Below, in pieces: positions 54,324 to 63,407 of a stretch of DNA of 64,000 bases. The translations under genes and the position numbers were made by a program. The notes below the pieces were generated by a model. That model searched no databases and was not told the DNA's origin. It saw only the letters and a list, made by a program, of their open reading frames with translations. This DNA comes from Flavobacteriales bacterium (GTDB taxonomy: Bacteria > Bacteroidota > Bacteroidia > Flavobacteriales_F > PHOS-HE28): positions 62,001-126,000 of the forward strand of contig JADKHI010000004.1 of assembly GCA_016721825.1 (NCBI GenBank), read 5' to 3'. How positions within the stretch are numbered: the first letter of the stretch is position 1; each line of letters starts with the position of its first letter.

Positions 54324-55993
54324 CAGAAGGTCACTTGTTTCTCGATCTCCTGTCCCTGTCGCAACACCTTCACCGGGGCCGAATCGCCCTTGTTGAACGC
54401 ACCAAGTGCCTTCATGTAGCTCATCATATCGGTGACCTCCAGCTCGCCGATCCGGACCACGACATCACCGACCAAGAGACCTGCGTTCGCAGCAGGCTTT
54501 CCGTCCGTAAGTCCATCGATCCGCATGCCCTTGCCATCGTACAGGTAGTCGGGCACTACGCCCAGTGTCACCTTGAAACGCGGTGCTTTCTCCGTGTTCA
54601 CCTCCTGCGTTTTGGTGAAAGTGAGCTTGCCATCATCGTTCAAGGCCGTGATCAGGCTTTCGATGTAGCGCACCGTGCGAAGCATGCCGTCGTAGTTGAT
54701 CTTGTCCTCATCGTCGCTGGGCTTGTGGTAGTCGGCGTGGGTGCCACTGAAGAAGTGGATGGCCGGAATGCCTTGCAAGTAGAAGCTGGTATGGTCGCTG
54801 GGGCCGATGCCGCCGTCGGTGGTCTTCAACTTGAAGCCGCCGACCTTGATCCGTTGCAATTCCGTCCAGGTCGGTGACGTACCCACGCCGTTGATGCCCA
54901 TGGCGTTCGAGGTATCCACGCGACCTACCATGTCGAGGTTGATCATGTAGTTGAGGCGCTCGATCGGCAGGGTGGGATGCTTGGTCCAGTAGTTCGAACC
55001 GTAGAGCCCCTTCTCCTCCCCGCTGAAGGCGATGAAGAGGTAGCTGTTGGCTCGGGTCTCATCCAGCTCCACTAGGTCACGCGCCAGTTGCAGGATCGCC
55101 GCCACACCGCTGGCATTGTCGTCGGCACCGTTGTGGATCGCTGGCTCCCCGCGGTAGAGCGAGCCTTCATCGCCAAAGCCGAGGTGGTCGTAGTGTGCGC
55201 CGATCACCACCACGTTGGGCTTGCCATTGTCGATCAAGCCAACCACGTTGTGCCCTTCGCGTTGCGGGTGCTGGATATCGACGCTTATCGAAACAGGGTT
55301 GCCGTCCTGGCCGAGCTTCTGCAGACCCTTCTTCGTCAAGAAGATGACCGGCACAGCACAAGCATCCTCCTTGGCGGAAAGGCGTTCCTTCGGGTCATCC
55401 GCATTCGGATCCTCGTTGTAGAGGATCACGGCATTGGCCCCGTGCTTGATGGCATTGTCGATGCGGGCGCGCAGGTCGTTGTAGGCCACGAACTTGGAGT
55501 GTGGGTGGATGCCATCAGGCGAGCTCACGGAGAAGGCCACGGCACGGTCCTTTGCGTCCACCCCGTCATACTCGTTGCGTCCAAGCTCAGGGGCTTCGAT
55601 GCCGAACTCCATGCGCAGCAACTTGGTGAAGACCTGGTTGCTGGCGGAGGAGCTGAGCGGGTAGTAGTCCTCGTGGATCACCAGCTTCTTGCGTCCGACC
55701 TGCATCGCGTTCTTCGGGCCCAGTTCCGGCGTGGCGGCGAAAGTGAAGGATTGGATGTACGTGGCACTATCGCCGTAGGGCATCAGGCCGATGCTTCCGA
55801 ACTTCTGGCCGATGTAGGTATAGGCCAGTTGTTCGCCACGCGTGCCGGTCTCGCGCCCTTCGAGCAGGTCGCTGGCGAGGTACTGCACATCGTACTTCAT
55901 CTGGTCGCGCGCGTCTGTGTCGGACATCAGCTGCGCGCTGGCGGTGAGGGCGGTCGCGCAGAGGTTCGCGGAGAAAAGCGTTCGTTTCAACAT
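54323..55993 (-). CDS. M28 family metallopeptidase with PA-like insert and C-terminal PDZ
   Basis: The start at 55993 gives 556 residues and a signal peptide (LKRTLFSANLCATALTASAQ); the frame upstream is antisense to the neighbouring gene. Zn ligands of the M28 family are visible: GAHYDHLGFGDEGS, NGADDNASGVAAIL, the catalytic FSGEEKGLYGS, NLDMVGR and SDHTSFYLQGIPAIH. A PA-type insertion lies before the peptidase core (about 130-230). The C-terminus, MRIDGLTDGKPAANAGLLVG, is a PDZ-like domain. The enzyme probably acts as an exported aminopeptidase. It is the first gene of the operon with gpsA; TACCTTTG on the minus strand at 56009-56016 is a good -7 box. Confidence 0.92.
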   Translation of the reverse strand: MLKRTLFSANLCATALTASAQLMSDTDARDQMKYDVQYLASDLLEGRETGTRGEQLAYTYIGQKFGSIGLMPYGDSATYIQSFTFAATPELGPKNAMQVGRKKLVIHEDYYPLSSSASNQVFTKLLRMEFGIEAPELGRNEYDGVDAKDRAVAFSVSSPDGIHPHSKFVAYNDLRARIDNAIKHGANAVILYNEDPNADDPKERLSAKEDACAVPVIFLTKKGLQKLGQDGNPVSISVDIQHPQREGHNVVGLIDNGKPNVVVIGAHYDHLGFGDEGSLYRGEPAIHNGADDNASGVAAILQLARDLVELDETRANSYLFIAFSGEEKGLYGSNYWTKHPTLPIERLNYMINLDMVGRVDTSNAMGINGVGTSPTWTELQRIKVGGFKLKTTDGGIGPSDHTSFYLQGIPAIHFFSGTHADYHKPSDDEDKINYDGMLRTVRYIESLITALNDDGKLTFTKTQEVNTEKAPRFKVTLGVVPDYLYDGKGMRIDGLTDGKPAANAGLLVGDVVVRIGELEVTDMMSYMKALGAFNKGDSAPVKVLRQGQEIEKQVTF

Positions 55994-56008
55994 GGTCGTG
56001 AAGGCCGC

Positions 56009-56016
56009 CAAAGGTA
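56009..56016 (-). promoter_or_regulatory. Candidate -7 box of the peptidase-gpsA operon
   Basis: CAAAGGTA on the plus strand reads TACCTTTG on the minus strand, a full match to TAnnTTTG, 16 bp before the peptidase start. On the plus strand, CACCTTTG at 56042-56049 is one base off and would serve the divergent gene. Confidence 0.5.
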
Positions 56017-56056
56017 GGCTTCGGGGGTGGGGCGGGAAGCGCACCTTTGTGGCACC

Positions 56057-57925
56057 ATGCGCAAGCTCCTGCCCCTCCTCTTCCCGATGCTCGTTTTCGT
56101 TTCCTGTGCGGGCAATGGCGGCTCTACTGACACCACTACCACGCCCCCCCCACCCCAGAGTTGGGGCGATGAACGGCTCCTGGCCGTGCTCGACGCCCAA
56201 GACCATCGGAACACCCCCGCGCTCTGCGCCTTCCTGAAGGACAGCTCGGCGACCGTGCGTGCGGCGGCGGCATTGGCCTTCGCTTCGGTACAGGACAGCA
56301 CCGCACAACCTTGCCTGATCGAAGCGTTGAGCGATGCGAACACGACGGTGCGCATCAACGCGGCCTTTGCTCTGGGCTTGGTGGCGGACAGTGCCTCCCT
56401 CGCCGAGTTGAGTAAGGCCGCGGACCGGGAGAAAGAGCAAGCCGCCGTACAGTCCATGATGGAGTCCGGCTTCCGCGCGGAATTGGGCCTACGCAAGCAC
56501 GATGCCACCTGGTTCATCAGCTATCTCCAGAGCGGGAACCGTGATGTCCGCACGCGTTCCATGCAGTCGTTGGCGCGACTTCCGAAGGAGGAGCTCGCTC
56601 CTATCGCGAACGACATCCTTCAGGCTGTGGCCGTGGAAAAAGACCCGACCGTACGCATGTTCCTAGTGGGTGCGCTGAAGTCCAATGCCACGAAGGAGCT
56701 CACGAACAAGTTGACGGACCTGGCCTTGAGCGACAGTCTGCCGATGATCCGCATTGCCGCGTTGCGCGCACTCGGCGCGAACAAGGACAAGGGCCAAGCC
56801 GCATTCTTCCTGGACCGCTTGAACGATTCAGACGCGGGCGTGCAACAGACCGCGCTGGAACAACTGCAGCTTATCGAAGGTCCGCTGAACGGCGATGCGA
56901 TCTGGAAGACCGCACAGGAGCATGCCGACTACTCGATCAAGCTGCCGCTCTACGGGCTGGTGATGAAGCATGGGAGCCCGGAGACCCAGCTCGTCTGTCG
57001 CTCGCTGATGGAGAGTCTTTCCCACCAGGACCTGGGCCCCTACTGGAACGCAGCGTTGATCAGTGCTATAGGCCCCACCATGGCGCAGGATTCATTGCTC
57101 GTGCTGTTACGCTCGACCCGACCAGCAGTGGAAAGGCAAGCGGCGCTAGAGCAATGGCTCGTTTCGTTCCATGAGAAACTGAAGACCATGGAGATCACCA
57201 CCGAGGGCCGTGACCGTTGGCTCGCTGGCTTCATGCAGGAGGTCTTCAGCACCAGGGATGCTGGACTCATTGCCGCAGTAAGCGAGAAGTTGGGGGAAGA
57301 AGATCCGTCCTTCCTGAAATTCTCGCTGACAGAGCCAACAGTGTCGGCTCTGCGACAAGCACTTCACCCGATCCGTGACCTGGAAACGCTTCAGTACCTC
57401 GACCAGGCGATCGCCAAGCGCGACGGCCTTCCTGCTCCCGCCCACAAGTCCCTGCCCTTCAACCACCCGATCGACCTGGCCCGTCTGCGCACCTTGAAGC
57501 AAGGCCAGCAATACCGCATCACCACCACGAAAGGCGGGATCATCCTCGCACTGGAACCGGAGATCGCGCCGGGCAGCTGCGTGGCCTTCGATTCACTTGT
57601 CACCGCAGGTTACTACAACGGCAAGGCCTTCCACCGCGTGATCCCCAACTTCGTGGCCCAGGGCGGTTGTCCGCGCGGCGATGGCTACGGTGGCATGCCG
57701 TGGACCTTGCGCACGGAGATCGGTCCGCAGGGTTTCGTGGAAGGCGCTGTGGGCCTGGCCTCCGCTGGGCACGATACCGAGAGCTGCCAGTTCTTCATCA
57801 TGACCGCAGCGGCTCCGCACCTCGATGGGCGCTACACACGCTTCGCGCATGTGGTTAGCGGCATGGACGTGGCCAAGAAGCTGCAGGTCGGCGATGTTAT
57901 GAAGAGGGTGGAGCGGATGCCTTAG
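56057..57925 (+). CDS. HEAT-repeat lipoprotein with C-terminal cyclophilin-type peptidyl-prolyl isomerase
   Basis: The start ATG at 56057 gives 622 residues with a lipoprotein signal (LLPLLFPMLVFVSCAGNGG). Residues about 35-430 are HEAT-like repeats (SSATVRAAAALAFASVQ, NTTVRINAAFALGLVADS, SLPMIRIAALRALGANK). The cyclophilin domain starts near 500: ITTTKGGIILALEPEIAPGS, FHRVIPNFVAQGG, and FFIMTAAAPHLDGRYTRFA, with the active-site FHRVIPNF and the Gln of FVAQGG present. It would act in the periplasm in folding of exported proteins. Few cyclophilins carry such a HEAT scaffold outside Bacteroidota. Confidence 0.92.
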   Translation: MRKLLPLLFPMLVFVSCAGNGGSTDTTTTPPPPQSWGDERLLAVLDAQDHRNTPALCAFLKDSSATVRAAAALAFASVQDSTAQPCLIEALSDANTTVRINAAFALGLVADSASLAELSKAADREKEQAAVQSMMESGFRAELGLRKHDATWFISYLQSGNRDVRTRSMQSLARLPKEELAPIANDILQAVAVEKDPTVRMFLVGALKSNATKELTNKLTDLALSDSLPMIRIAALRALGANKDKGQAAFFLDRLNDSDAGVQQTALEQLQLIEGPLNGDAIWKTAQEHADYSIKLPLYGLVMKHGSPETQLVCRSLMESLSHQDLGPYWNAALISAIGPTMAQDSLLVLLRSTRPAVERQAALEQWLVSFHEKLKTMEITTEGRDRWLAGFMQEVFSTRDAGLIAAVSEKLGEEDPSFLKFSLTEPTVSALRQALHPIRDLETLQYLDQAIAKRDGLPAPAHKSLPFNHPIDLARLRTLKQGQQYRITTTKGGIILALEPEIAPGSCVAFDSLVTAGYYNGKAFHRVIPNFVAQGGCPRGDGYGGMPWTLRTEIGPQGFVEGAVGLASAGHDTESCQFFIMTAAAPHLDGRYTRFAHVVSGMDVAKKLQVGDVMKRVERMP

Positions 57926-57959
57926 CCTAATTTCATTGTTTCATAGATTCTCTACTCTC

Positions 57960-58916
57960 ATGCTAGAACGTTTTGATCAGCTTAAAAAAGACTATGGGGC
58001 GCAGGTGTTATCCACCCTGTTTCCAGGTGTTTCTACTGAGCTTCTCGGTGGAGGCGTTGGTGAGAACGAGTTTAGCTTGGAGCTTGATCCAGGCGCTCTT
58101 CTCAACGGGTCTCCCCAATATGTTGCACCCGGCCGTCGCTTTGTCCACTTTACCTCACTTCGTGGTCTCCACTCCATTCTGAATGAACGAGCCATTCGGA
58201 TGTACAATTTGAAGAGCACAAATGATCCTAGAGAATTTGAATGGGTGGCCAAAGACTTTGGATACCAGCCTTTTCGACTTGATAGTTTCAAGAGCGGAAC
58301 CTGTCTGATATCGATGTGCCTTCCCAATGTGCTGGACGGCTTTGGCGCACTGAATCTCTGGCGCTTCTACGGAGACAACGGGTGGGGGTGTGCTATTGAG
58401 ATTGAATTCACCCCAAGCGAATTCAATCTAACAAGCGACTTCATGCTCGGTAAGGTGCAATACAACAAGCTAGACGGGTCAAAGTTCAAAGAGGCCCACC
58501 GTGAGTTCGAGTCGAAGAATAATATCCGCATTGACCCGGAGAGTATCATCAAGGTTCCCGCTTGCTTCCATAAGAGTGAGCTATTCGCAAGTGAGAATGA
58601 AGTACGCTTCGTGCGCTTCAGCGACTATCACAATCCCGCCTTTCTCACCAGGAAGGAGCTCGGCAATTTCTACCTTGACTTCAATCGAAGAGGAGAGGTC
58701 GTGAGTTACTGGAAACAGCCTCTTTGGGAGACCCAAGTGCTAGAGCCCTCACTAAACATCACTCGCATCGAGATTGGATTTCAGCATGCTCCAGATGGCG
58801 CGAAGCGGATTGTCGAACACCTCAACCAACTGTTCCATGCGCTTGGGATGGAAAGAAAAGAAATACTCGCCCCTCTGATTGTGCAGTCGCCCCTGAAGGA
58901 CACCTTTCGATTCTGA
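57960..58916 (+). CDS. DUF2971-like protein, compositionally atypical
   Basis: The protein has 318 residues from the ATG at 57960 (a TTG at 57936 is an alternative). The motif FVHFTSLRGLHSILNERAIRMYNLKSTNDPREFEW, seen in parts as HFTSLRGLHSILNERAIRM and STNDPREFEW, fits the DUF2971 family, followed by CLISMCLPNVLDGFGALNLW and FYGDNGWGCAIEIEF. Members of this family occur in defence-associated or mobile contexts in some genomes, but the function is unknown. The base composition (about 47% GC by eye) is clearly below its neighbours (about 60%), and codon use is AT-shifted, so it was probably acquired laterally. It is convergent with lysS. Confidence 0.82.
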   Translation: MLERFDQLKKDYGAQVLSTLFPGVSTELLGGGVGENEFSLELDPGALLNGSPQYVAPGRRFVHFTSLRGLHSILNERAIRMYNLKSTNDPREFEWVAKDFGYQPFRLDSFKSGTCLISMCLPNVLDGFGALNLWRFYGDNGWGCAIEIEFTPSEFNLTSDFMLGKVQYNKLDGSKFKEAHREFESKNNIRIDPESIIKVPACFHKSELFASENEVRFVRFSDYHNPAFLTRKELGNFYLDFNRRGEVVSYWKQPLWETQVLEPSLNITRIEIGFQHAPDGAKRIVEHLNQLFHALGMERKEILAPLIVQSPLKDTFRF

Positions 58917-58924
58917 AAAGGCTC

Positions 58925-60460
58925 CTATTCGAACTTCTCCGGCCGCATCTGCGGGAAGAGCAGCACTTCCTGGATCGCAGGGTTGTCGGTGAGCAGCATC
59001 ACCAGGCGGTCCATGCCGATGCCGATGCCTGATGTGGGCGGCATGCCGTACTCCAGGGCGCGCAGGAAATCCTGGTCGATGAACATGGCCTCATCGTCGC
59101 CGCGCTCCATCAACTTCAGCTGCTCCTCAAAGCGTTCGCGCTGATCGATGGGGTCGTTGAGCTCGCTGTAGGCGTTGCCCACTTCGAAGCCGGCCACGTA
59201 AAGCTCGAACCGCTCTGTGAGGCGATCATCGTCCCTGTGCTTCTTGCACAGCGGGCTCATCTCCAGCGGGAAGTCCATCACGAAGGTGGGCTGCACCAGG
59301 TGGGGCTGCACCAGCACACTGAAGAGCTCATCGATCAACTTGCCCTTGCCCATGGCCGCAGTGATCTCGATGCCGTGCTGCTTGCACAGTTCACCGATGG
59401 TACGCTCGTCCGCGTTCAGCACGTCCACGCCGGTCTTCTCCTGGATGGCGCCGCACATGGTGATGCGCTTGAACGGCTGTCCGAAATCGATGGCCTTGCC
59501 TTGGAACTGCGCAGTGGGTGATCCGTTCGCAGCAGTGGCCACTTTCTTGAACACGCCCTCGATGAAGTCCATCATCCAGCGGTAGTCCTTGTACGCCACA
59601 TAGAGCTCCATGATGGTGAACTCCGGGTTGTGCGTGCGGTCCATGCCTTCGTTGCGGAAGTTCCGGCTGAACTCGAACACGCCATCGAACCCACCCACGA
59701 TGAGGCGCTTCAGGTAGAGCTCGTTCGCGATGCGCAGGAAGAAGGGCACGTCCAGCGCATTGTGATGCGTGGCGAAGGGCCGCGCGGCCGCACCACCGGG
59801 GATCGGCTGCAGCACAGGTGTATCGACCTCCAGGTAACCGGCATCCTGAAAGCTCGCGCGCATAGCGTTGAAGATGCGTGTGCGCTTCAGGAAGGTCTCC
59901 TTCACGCCGGGGTTCACCACCAGGTCCACGTAGCGCATGCGGTAGCGCTGCTCGGGGTCGGTGAGCGCGTCGTGCACGTTGCCCTGGTCATCGGTCTTCA
60001 CCACGGGCAGGGGGCGCAAGGCCTTGCTCAAGACGGTGATCTCCTTCACATGCAGCGTCAATTCCCCGGTCTGGGTGCGGAACATGAAGCCCTTCACGCC
60101 GATGAAGTCGCCCAGGTGCAGGAGCTTCTTGAAGACCTCGTTGTACAGGGTCTTGTCCTCGCCGGGGGCGATCTCGTCGCGGTTGATGTAGATCTGTTGG
60201 TCGCCCGTGGCATCGCGCAGCACGGCGAAGCTGGCCTTGCCCATGATGCGCACGCTCATCAGCCGACCCGCGAGCACCACATCGGCAGCGGGCTGATGTC
60301 CTTCAGCATGGGCAGCCACTTCGTGGAATTGCTCCTTCACCTGCTTCACCGAGTGGCTTACGGGGAACTCAGCGGCGGGGAAGGGGTCGATGCCGAGGGC
60401 GCGGAGCTTGTTCAGCGCTTCGCGGCGGATCAGTTCTTGTTCGGAAGGGGCGTGGGACAT
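58925..60460 (-). CDS. lysS: Lysyl-tRNA synthetase (class II)
   Basis: The start at 60460 gives 511 residues; the longer frame to 60532 adds a non-homologous leader that would lie across the promoter. The N-terminal OB-fold (VVLAGRLMSVRIMGKASFA) is followed by the class II catalytic core: motif 2 in FEFSRNFRNEGMDRTHNPEF with the conserved Arg, and motif 3 in SGIGIGMDRLVMLLTDNP. It charges tRNA-Lys in the cytoplasm. It is divergent from the isomerase gene. Confidence 0.96.
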   Translation of the reverse strand: MSHAPSEQELIRREALNKLRALGIDPFPAAEFPVSHSVKQVKEQFHEVAAHAEGHQPAADVVLAGRLMSVRIMGKASFAVLRDATGDQQIYINRDEIAPGEDKTLYNEVFKKLLHLGDFIGVKGFMFRTQTGELTLHVKEITVLSKALRPLPVVKTDDQGNVHDALTDPEQRYRMRYVDLVVNPGVKETFLKRTRIFNAMRASFQDAGYLEVDTPVLQPIPGGAAARPFATHHNALDVPFFLRIANELYLKRLIVGGFDGVFEFSRNFRNEGMDRTHNPEFTIMELYVAYKDYRWMMDFIEGVFKKVATAANGSPTAQFQGKAIDFGQPFKRITMCGAIQEKTGVDVLNADERTIGELCKQHGIEITAAMGKGKLIDELFSVLVQPHLVQPTFVMDFPLEMSPLCKKHRDDDRLTERFELYVAGFEVGNAYSELNDPIDQRERFEEQLKLMERGDDEAMFIDQDFLRALEYGMPPTSGIGIGMDRLVMLLTDNPAIQEVLLFPQMRPEKFE

Positions 60461-60481
60461 GGCCGTGCGGGAAATGGGCTG

Positions 60482-60489
60482 CGAAGATA
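60482..60489 (-). promoter_or_regulatory. Candidate -7 box of lysS
   Basis: CGAAGATA on the plus strand reads TATCTTCG on the minus strand, one base off TAnnTTTG, 22 bp before the lysS start. Confidence 0.35.
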
Positions 60490-60548
60490 CCTGACCGGTC
60501 GGAGCGTAAGGGCGCAACCCCCACGGCACCAAGTCCGTATCACGCGTC

Positions 60549-60556
60549 TACTTTTG
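60549..60556 (+). promoter_or_regulatory. Candidate -7 box of the isomerase gene
   Basis: TACTTTTG matches TAnnTTTG fully and lies 21 bp before the ATG at 60577, the usual distance in this window. No clear -33 TTG is seen. Confidence 0.5.
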
Positions 60557-60576
60557 ACCCAGTTGCAACCACACCC

Positions 60577-61563
60577 ATGTACAACCTGATCGACGCGTTC
60601 CCCCGACAACTGAAAGAAGCAATGGAGATCGGCCGCAAGGCTGAACTGAAAGCCGCAGGCGGCCCCTACAGCAATGTGGTGGTGACCGGCCTGGGCGGTA
60701 GCGGCATCGGCGGGCGCATTGCGGCGCAGCTGCTGCACAAGGAGGCCAAGTGCCCCATCGAGGTCTACAACAACTACTACCTGCCCGGGTATGTGAACCA
60801 CAAGAGCCTGGTGATCGCCTGCAGCTACAGCGGCAACACCGAGGAGACGCTGGCCGCCATGGAGCAGGCGCTGAGCAAGGGCGCCCGGGTGGTGGTGATC
60901 ACCAGCGGTGGCACCATGCTGGACATCGCCAAGGCAAAGGGGCTCGACCACATTGTGATCCCCGGCGGCAACCCACCGCGCACCATGCTGGCCTACTCCA
61001 TGGTGCAACAGTTCTTCGTGCTGCACCACTTCGGCATCATCGGCGACGGCTTCGAAGGCGCGATCAAGACCGCGGCCCAGATGCTGGAGCACGACAAGGA
61101 GGACATCAAGAAGGCGGCCATGGAGCTCACGGAAAAGCTCGTCGGCAAGCGCTTGGTGATCTACAGCGAAGCCAACACCGAGGCCGTGAGCATCCGTTTC
61201 CGGCAGCAGGTGAACGAGAACAGCAAGGAGCTCTGCTGGCACCACGCCATCCCCGAGATGAACCACAACGAACTGGTGGGTTGGGCCGGTGGCAGCAGTG
61301 ATGTGGCCGTGGTGATCTTCCGTCACAAGGAGGACCATGAACGCACGCAGATGCGGATGGAGATCAACAAGGCTGTTTTCGCCAAGTACACACCGCACGT
61401 ACACGAAGTGTGGAGCAAGGGCGACACCGCCTTCGCGCGCCAGCTTTTCCTGATCAGCCTAGGCGATTGGGTGAGCTACTACTGGGCCGAAAAGAAAGGT
61501 GTGGACCCCACGGAGATCGCCGTGATCAACATGCTCAAGGGCAAGCTGGCCGAAGTGAAGTAG
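60577..61563 (+). CDS. Bifunctional phosphoglucose/phosphomannose isomerase
   Basis: The 328-residue protein has the double SIS-domain fold of the archaeal-type PGI/PMI family. The first SIS domain shows VVVTGLGGSGIGGRIAAQLL (about residue 35) and ACSYSGNTEETLAAMEQAL (about 82), where Ser/Thr contacts the sugar phosphate. The second half has NENSKELCWHHAIPEMNHNE, with the conserved catalytic Glu and His. It interconverts glucose-6-P, mannose-6-P and fructose-6-P. Bacteroidota often use this type in place of the classical Pgi. The GxxExxY cassette begins five bases after its stop. Confidence 0.92.
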   Translation: MYNLIDAFPRQLKEAMEIGRKAELKAAGGPYSNVVVTGLGGSGIGGRIAAQLLHKEAKCPIEVYNNYYLPGYVNHKSLVIACSYSGNTEETLAAMEQALSKGARVVVITSGGTMLDIAKAKGLDHIVIPGGNPPRTMLAYSMVQQFFVLHHFGIIGDGFEGAIKTAAQMLEHDKEDIKKAAMELTEKLVGKRLVIYSEANTEAVSIRFRQQVNENSKELCWHHAIPEMNHNELVGWAGGSSDVAVVIFRHKEDHERTQMRMEINKAVFAKYTPHVHEVWSKGDTAFARQLFLISLGDWVSYYWAEKKGVDPTEIAVINMLKGKLAEVK

Positions 61564-61567
61564 AGAG

Positions 61568-61593
61568 AACGCAGAGGCGCAGAGGCGCAGAGG
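61568..61593 (+). repeat. Left inverted repeat of the GxxExxY cassette
   Basis: A 26-bp sequence made of tandem GCGCAGAG-type units. Its reverse complement matches 62056-62081 at 24 of 26 positions (mismatches at repeat positions 13 and 23). One more unit (GGCGCAGAG) follows to 61601. Confidence 0.85.
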
Positions 61594-61608
61594 GCGCAGA
61601 GATTGTAC

Positions 61609-61992
61609 ATGACGCACAACGAGGTCAGCGCGAAGGTCATCGGTGCAGCGATCGAGGTGCACAAGGAACTTGGCCCCGGTCTTCTTGAGAGCATCTACGA
61701 GACCTGCATGGTCCATCTCCTGCGCGAAATGGGCCTTCGGGTAGAGACACAGGTCCAAGTGCCCATTGTGTTCCGAGGCATCAAGCTTGGCAAACCTCTC
61801 CGCCTCGACGTCCTGGTCGAAGACATGGTCATTGTAGAGCTGAAGGCGGTCGGGGTGGTCCACGATGTCGAGGCCAGCAAGCTCCTCTCCTACCTCCGAC
61901 TAAGCGACCGACGTTTGGGGCTCATCATCAACTTCCACGAGCATCGATTGAAAGACGGCATACGAAGAGTGGTCAACCGCTTGGAGGAGTGA
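61609..61992 (+). CDS. GxxExxY family protein
   Basis: The 127-residue protein from the ATG at 61609 (a TTG at 61603 is possible) has the name-giving motif GLLESIYE at about residue 25, then LLREMGLRVETQVQVPIVFRG. The core includes LRLDVLVEDMVIVELKAVG, in which Asp, Glu and Lys of a D-ELK arrangement recall the PD-(D/E)XK nuclease fold, and ends in KLLSYLRLSDRRLGLIINF. The function of the family is not established; nuclease activity is inference. The gene is framed by inverted repeats, an arrangement I recall from other genomes. Confidence 0.9.
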   Translation: MTHNEVSAKVIGAAIEVHKELGPGLLESIYETCMVHLLREMGLRVETQVQVPIVFRGIKLGKPLRLDVLVEDMVIVELKAVGVVHDVEASKLLSYLRLSDRRLGLIINFHEHRLKDGIRRVVNRLEE

Positions 61993-62055
61993 ACGGGGGG
62001 GTGGCAGAAGGCTCTATCAAGCATAGCGCCTCTGCGTGCGGGTCCCAGTTGCTTT

Positions 62056-62081
62056 CCTTTGCGCCTCTACGCCTCTGCGTT
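62056..62081 (-). repeat. Right inverted repeat of the GxxExxY cassette
   Basis: Reverse-complement copy (24/26) of the repeat at 61568-61593. A further partial unit, GCGCCTCTGCG, lies at about 62027-62037. The right arm ends 6 bp before the lipB start, so it may form part of the lipB leader. Confidence 0.85.
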
Positions 62082-62087
62082 GTTCCC

Positions 62088-62792
<705 letters not shown>

Positions 62793-62812
62793 GCCTTCTA
62801 TTTTCGGGGCCG

Positions 62813-63361
62813 ATGAACACCCGCCCCCTCGACCGCTTGGTTGCCGTGCTGGCCGGGGCACTGCTAGCGCTCCTCGCCGTGCGCACCTTCCACTGGTATC
62901 CGCTCCTGCCCGATCGTTTCCCGATCCACTTCAACGGCGCTGGCGAACCGGACGGCTGGTCGAACAAGGGCGCGGCATGGTTCCTGGGGCCTGGCCTTGC
63001 GCTGGTGCTTGGCCTGTTCCTCTACCTGCTGGCGAAGGGTCTTCCTTCCTCGGCAAGCCGCTCACCCTCCTCCGTGAACCTCGCGCGGAAAGACCTTTTC
63101 CTCCGCCTTTCGATCGAAGGCCGCACCGCAGTGATGGCGCCCACGAGCACCTATGTGCTGTGGGTGTTCATGCTGGTGCAAGGGCTTTTCCTGTACATCG
63201 TGGAAGGCATGGGGCGCATGGCCACTGGTGCATGGACGGTGCTGCCGGTGTGGCCCGTGTTCCTGTTCCTGGCCGGTGTGCTCGGGGCGCTGCCGCTCCT
63301 GGTCCGCTCTACGAACAAAGCCTTGATGTACGCGTGTTCCAAGGAGGGCGTCGCACACTGA
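62813..63361 (+). CDS. DUF1648-type membrane protein
   Basis: The ATG at 62813 gives 182 residues; a GTG at 62789 overlapping the lipB stop would add eight. The first helix is VAVLAGALLALLAVRTF. The motif PDRFPIHFNGAGEPDGWSNK is the hallmark of the DUF1648 domain found in small integral membrane proteins, some of them near Bacillus sporulation and immunity genes. Four hydrophobic helices are visible (about 10-30, 55-75, 112-132 and 145-165). Function unknown. TATTTTCG at 62799 could be a -7 box. Confidence 0.82.
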   Translation: MNTRPLDRLVAVLAGALLALLAVRTFHWYPLLPDRFPIHFNGAGEPDGWSNKGAAWFLGPGLALVLGLFLYLLAKGLPSSASRSPSSVNLARKDLFLRLSIEGRTAVMAPTSTYVLWVFMLVQGLFLYIVEGMGRMATGAWTVLPVWPVFLFLAGVLGALPLLVRSTNKALMYACSKEGVAH

Positions 63362-63407
63362 GCACTGGTTTGGGAGGCGGTGTACTTTCGTAGCCACAGA
63401 ACCATCC

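Larger units (their letters stand above)
61568..62081 (+). mobile_element. Putative 514-bp GxxExxY cassette bounded by inverted repeats
   Basis: A single small gene is enclosed by near-perfect 26-bp inverted repeats of GCGCAGAG units. No transposase is encoded, and I see no target duplication that would prove insertion. It starts 5 bp after the isomerase stop and ends 6 bp before the lipB ATG, so it fills nearly the whole intergenic space. If mobile, it must move with enzymes supplied in trans. Confidence 0.5.

Noticed and set aside
60461..60532. Longer lysS start
   Set aside because: The added 24 residues are not homologous and cross the -7 box of lysS.
61989..62087. Longer lipB start
   Set aside because: It is built from the right inverted repeat and is not homologous to LipB.
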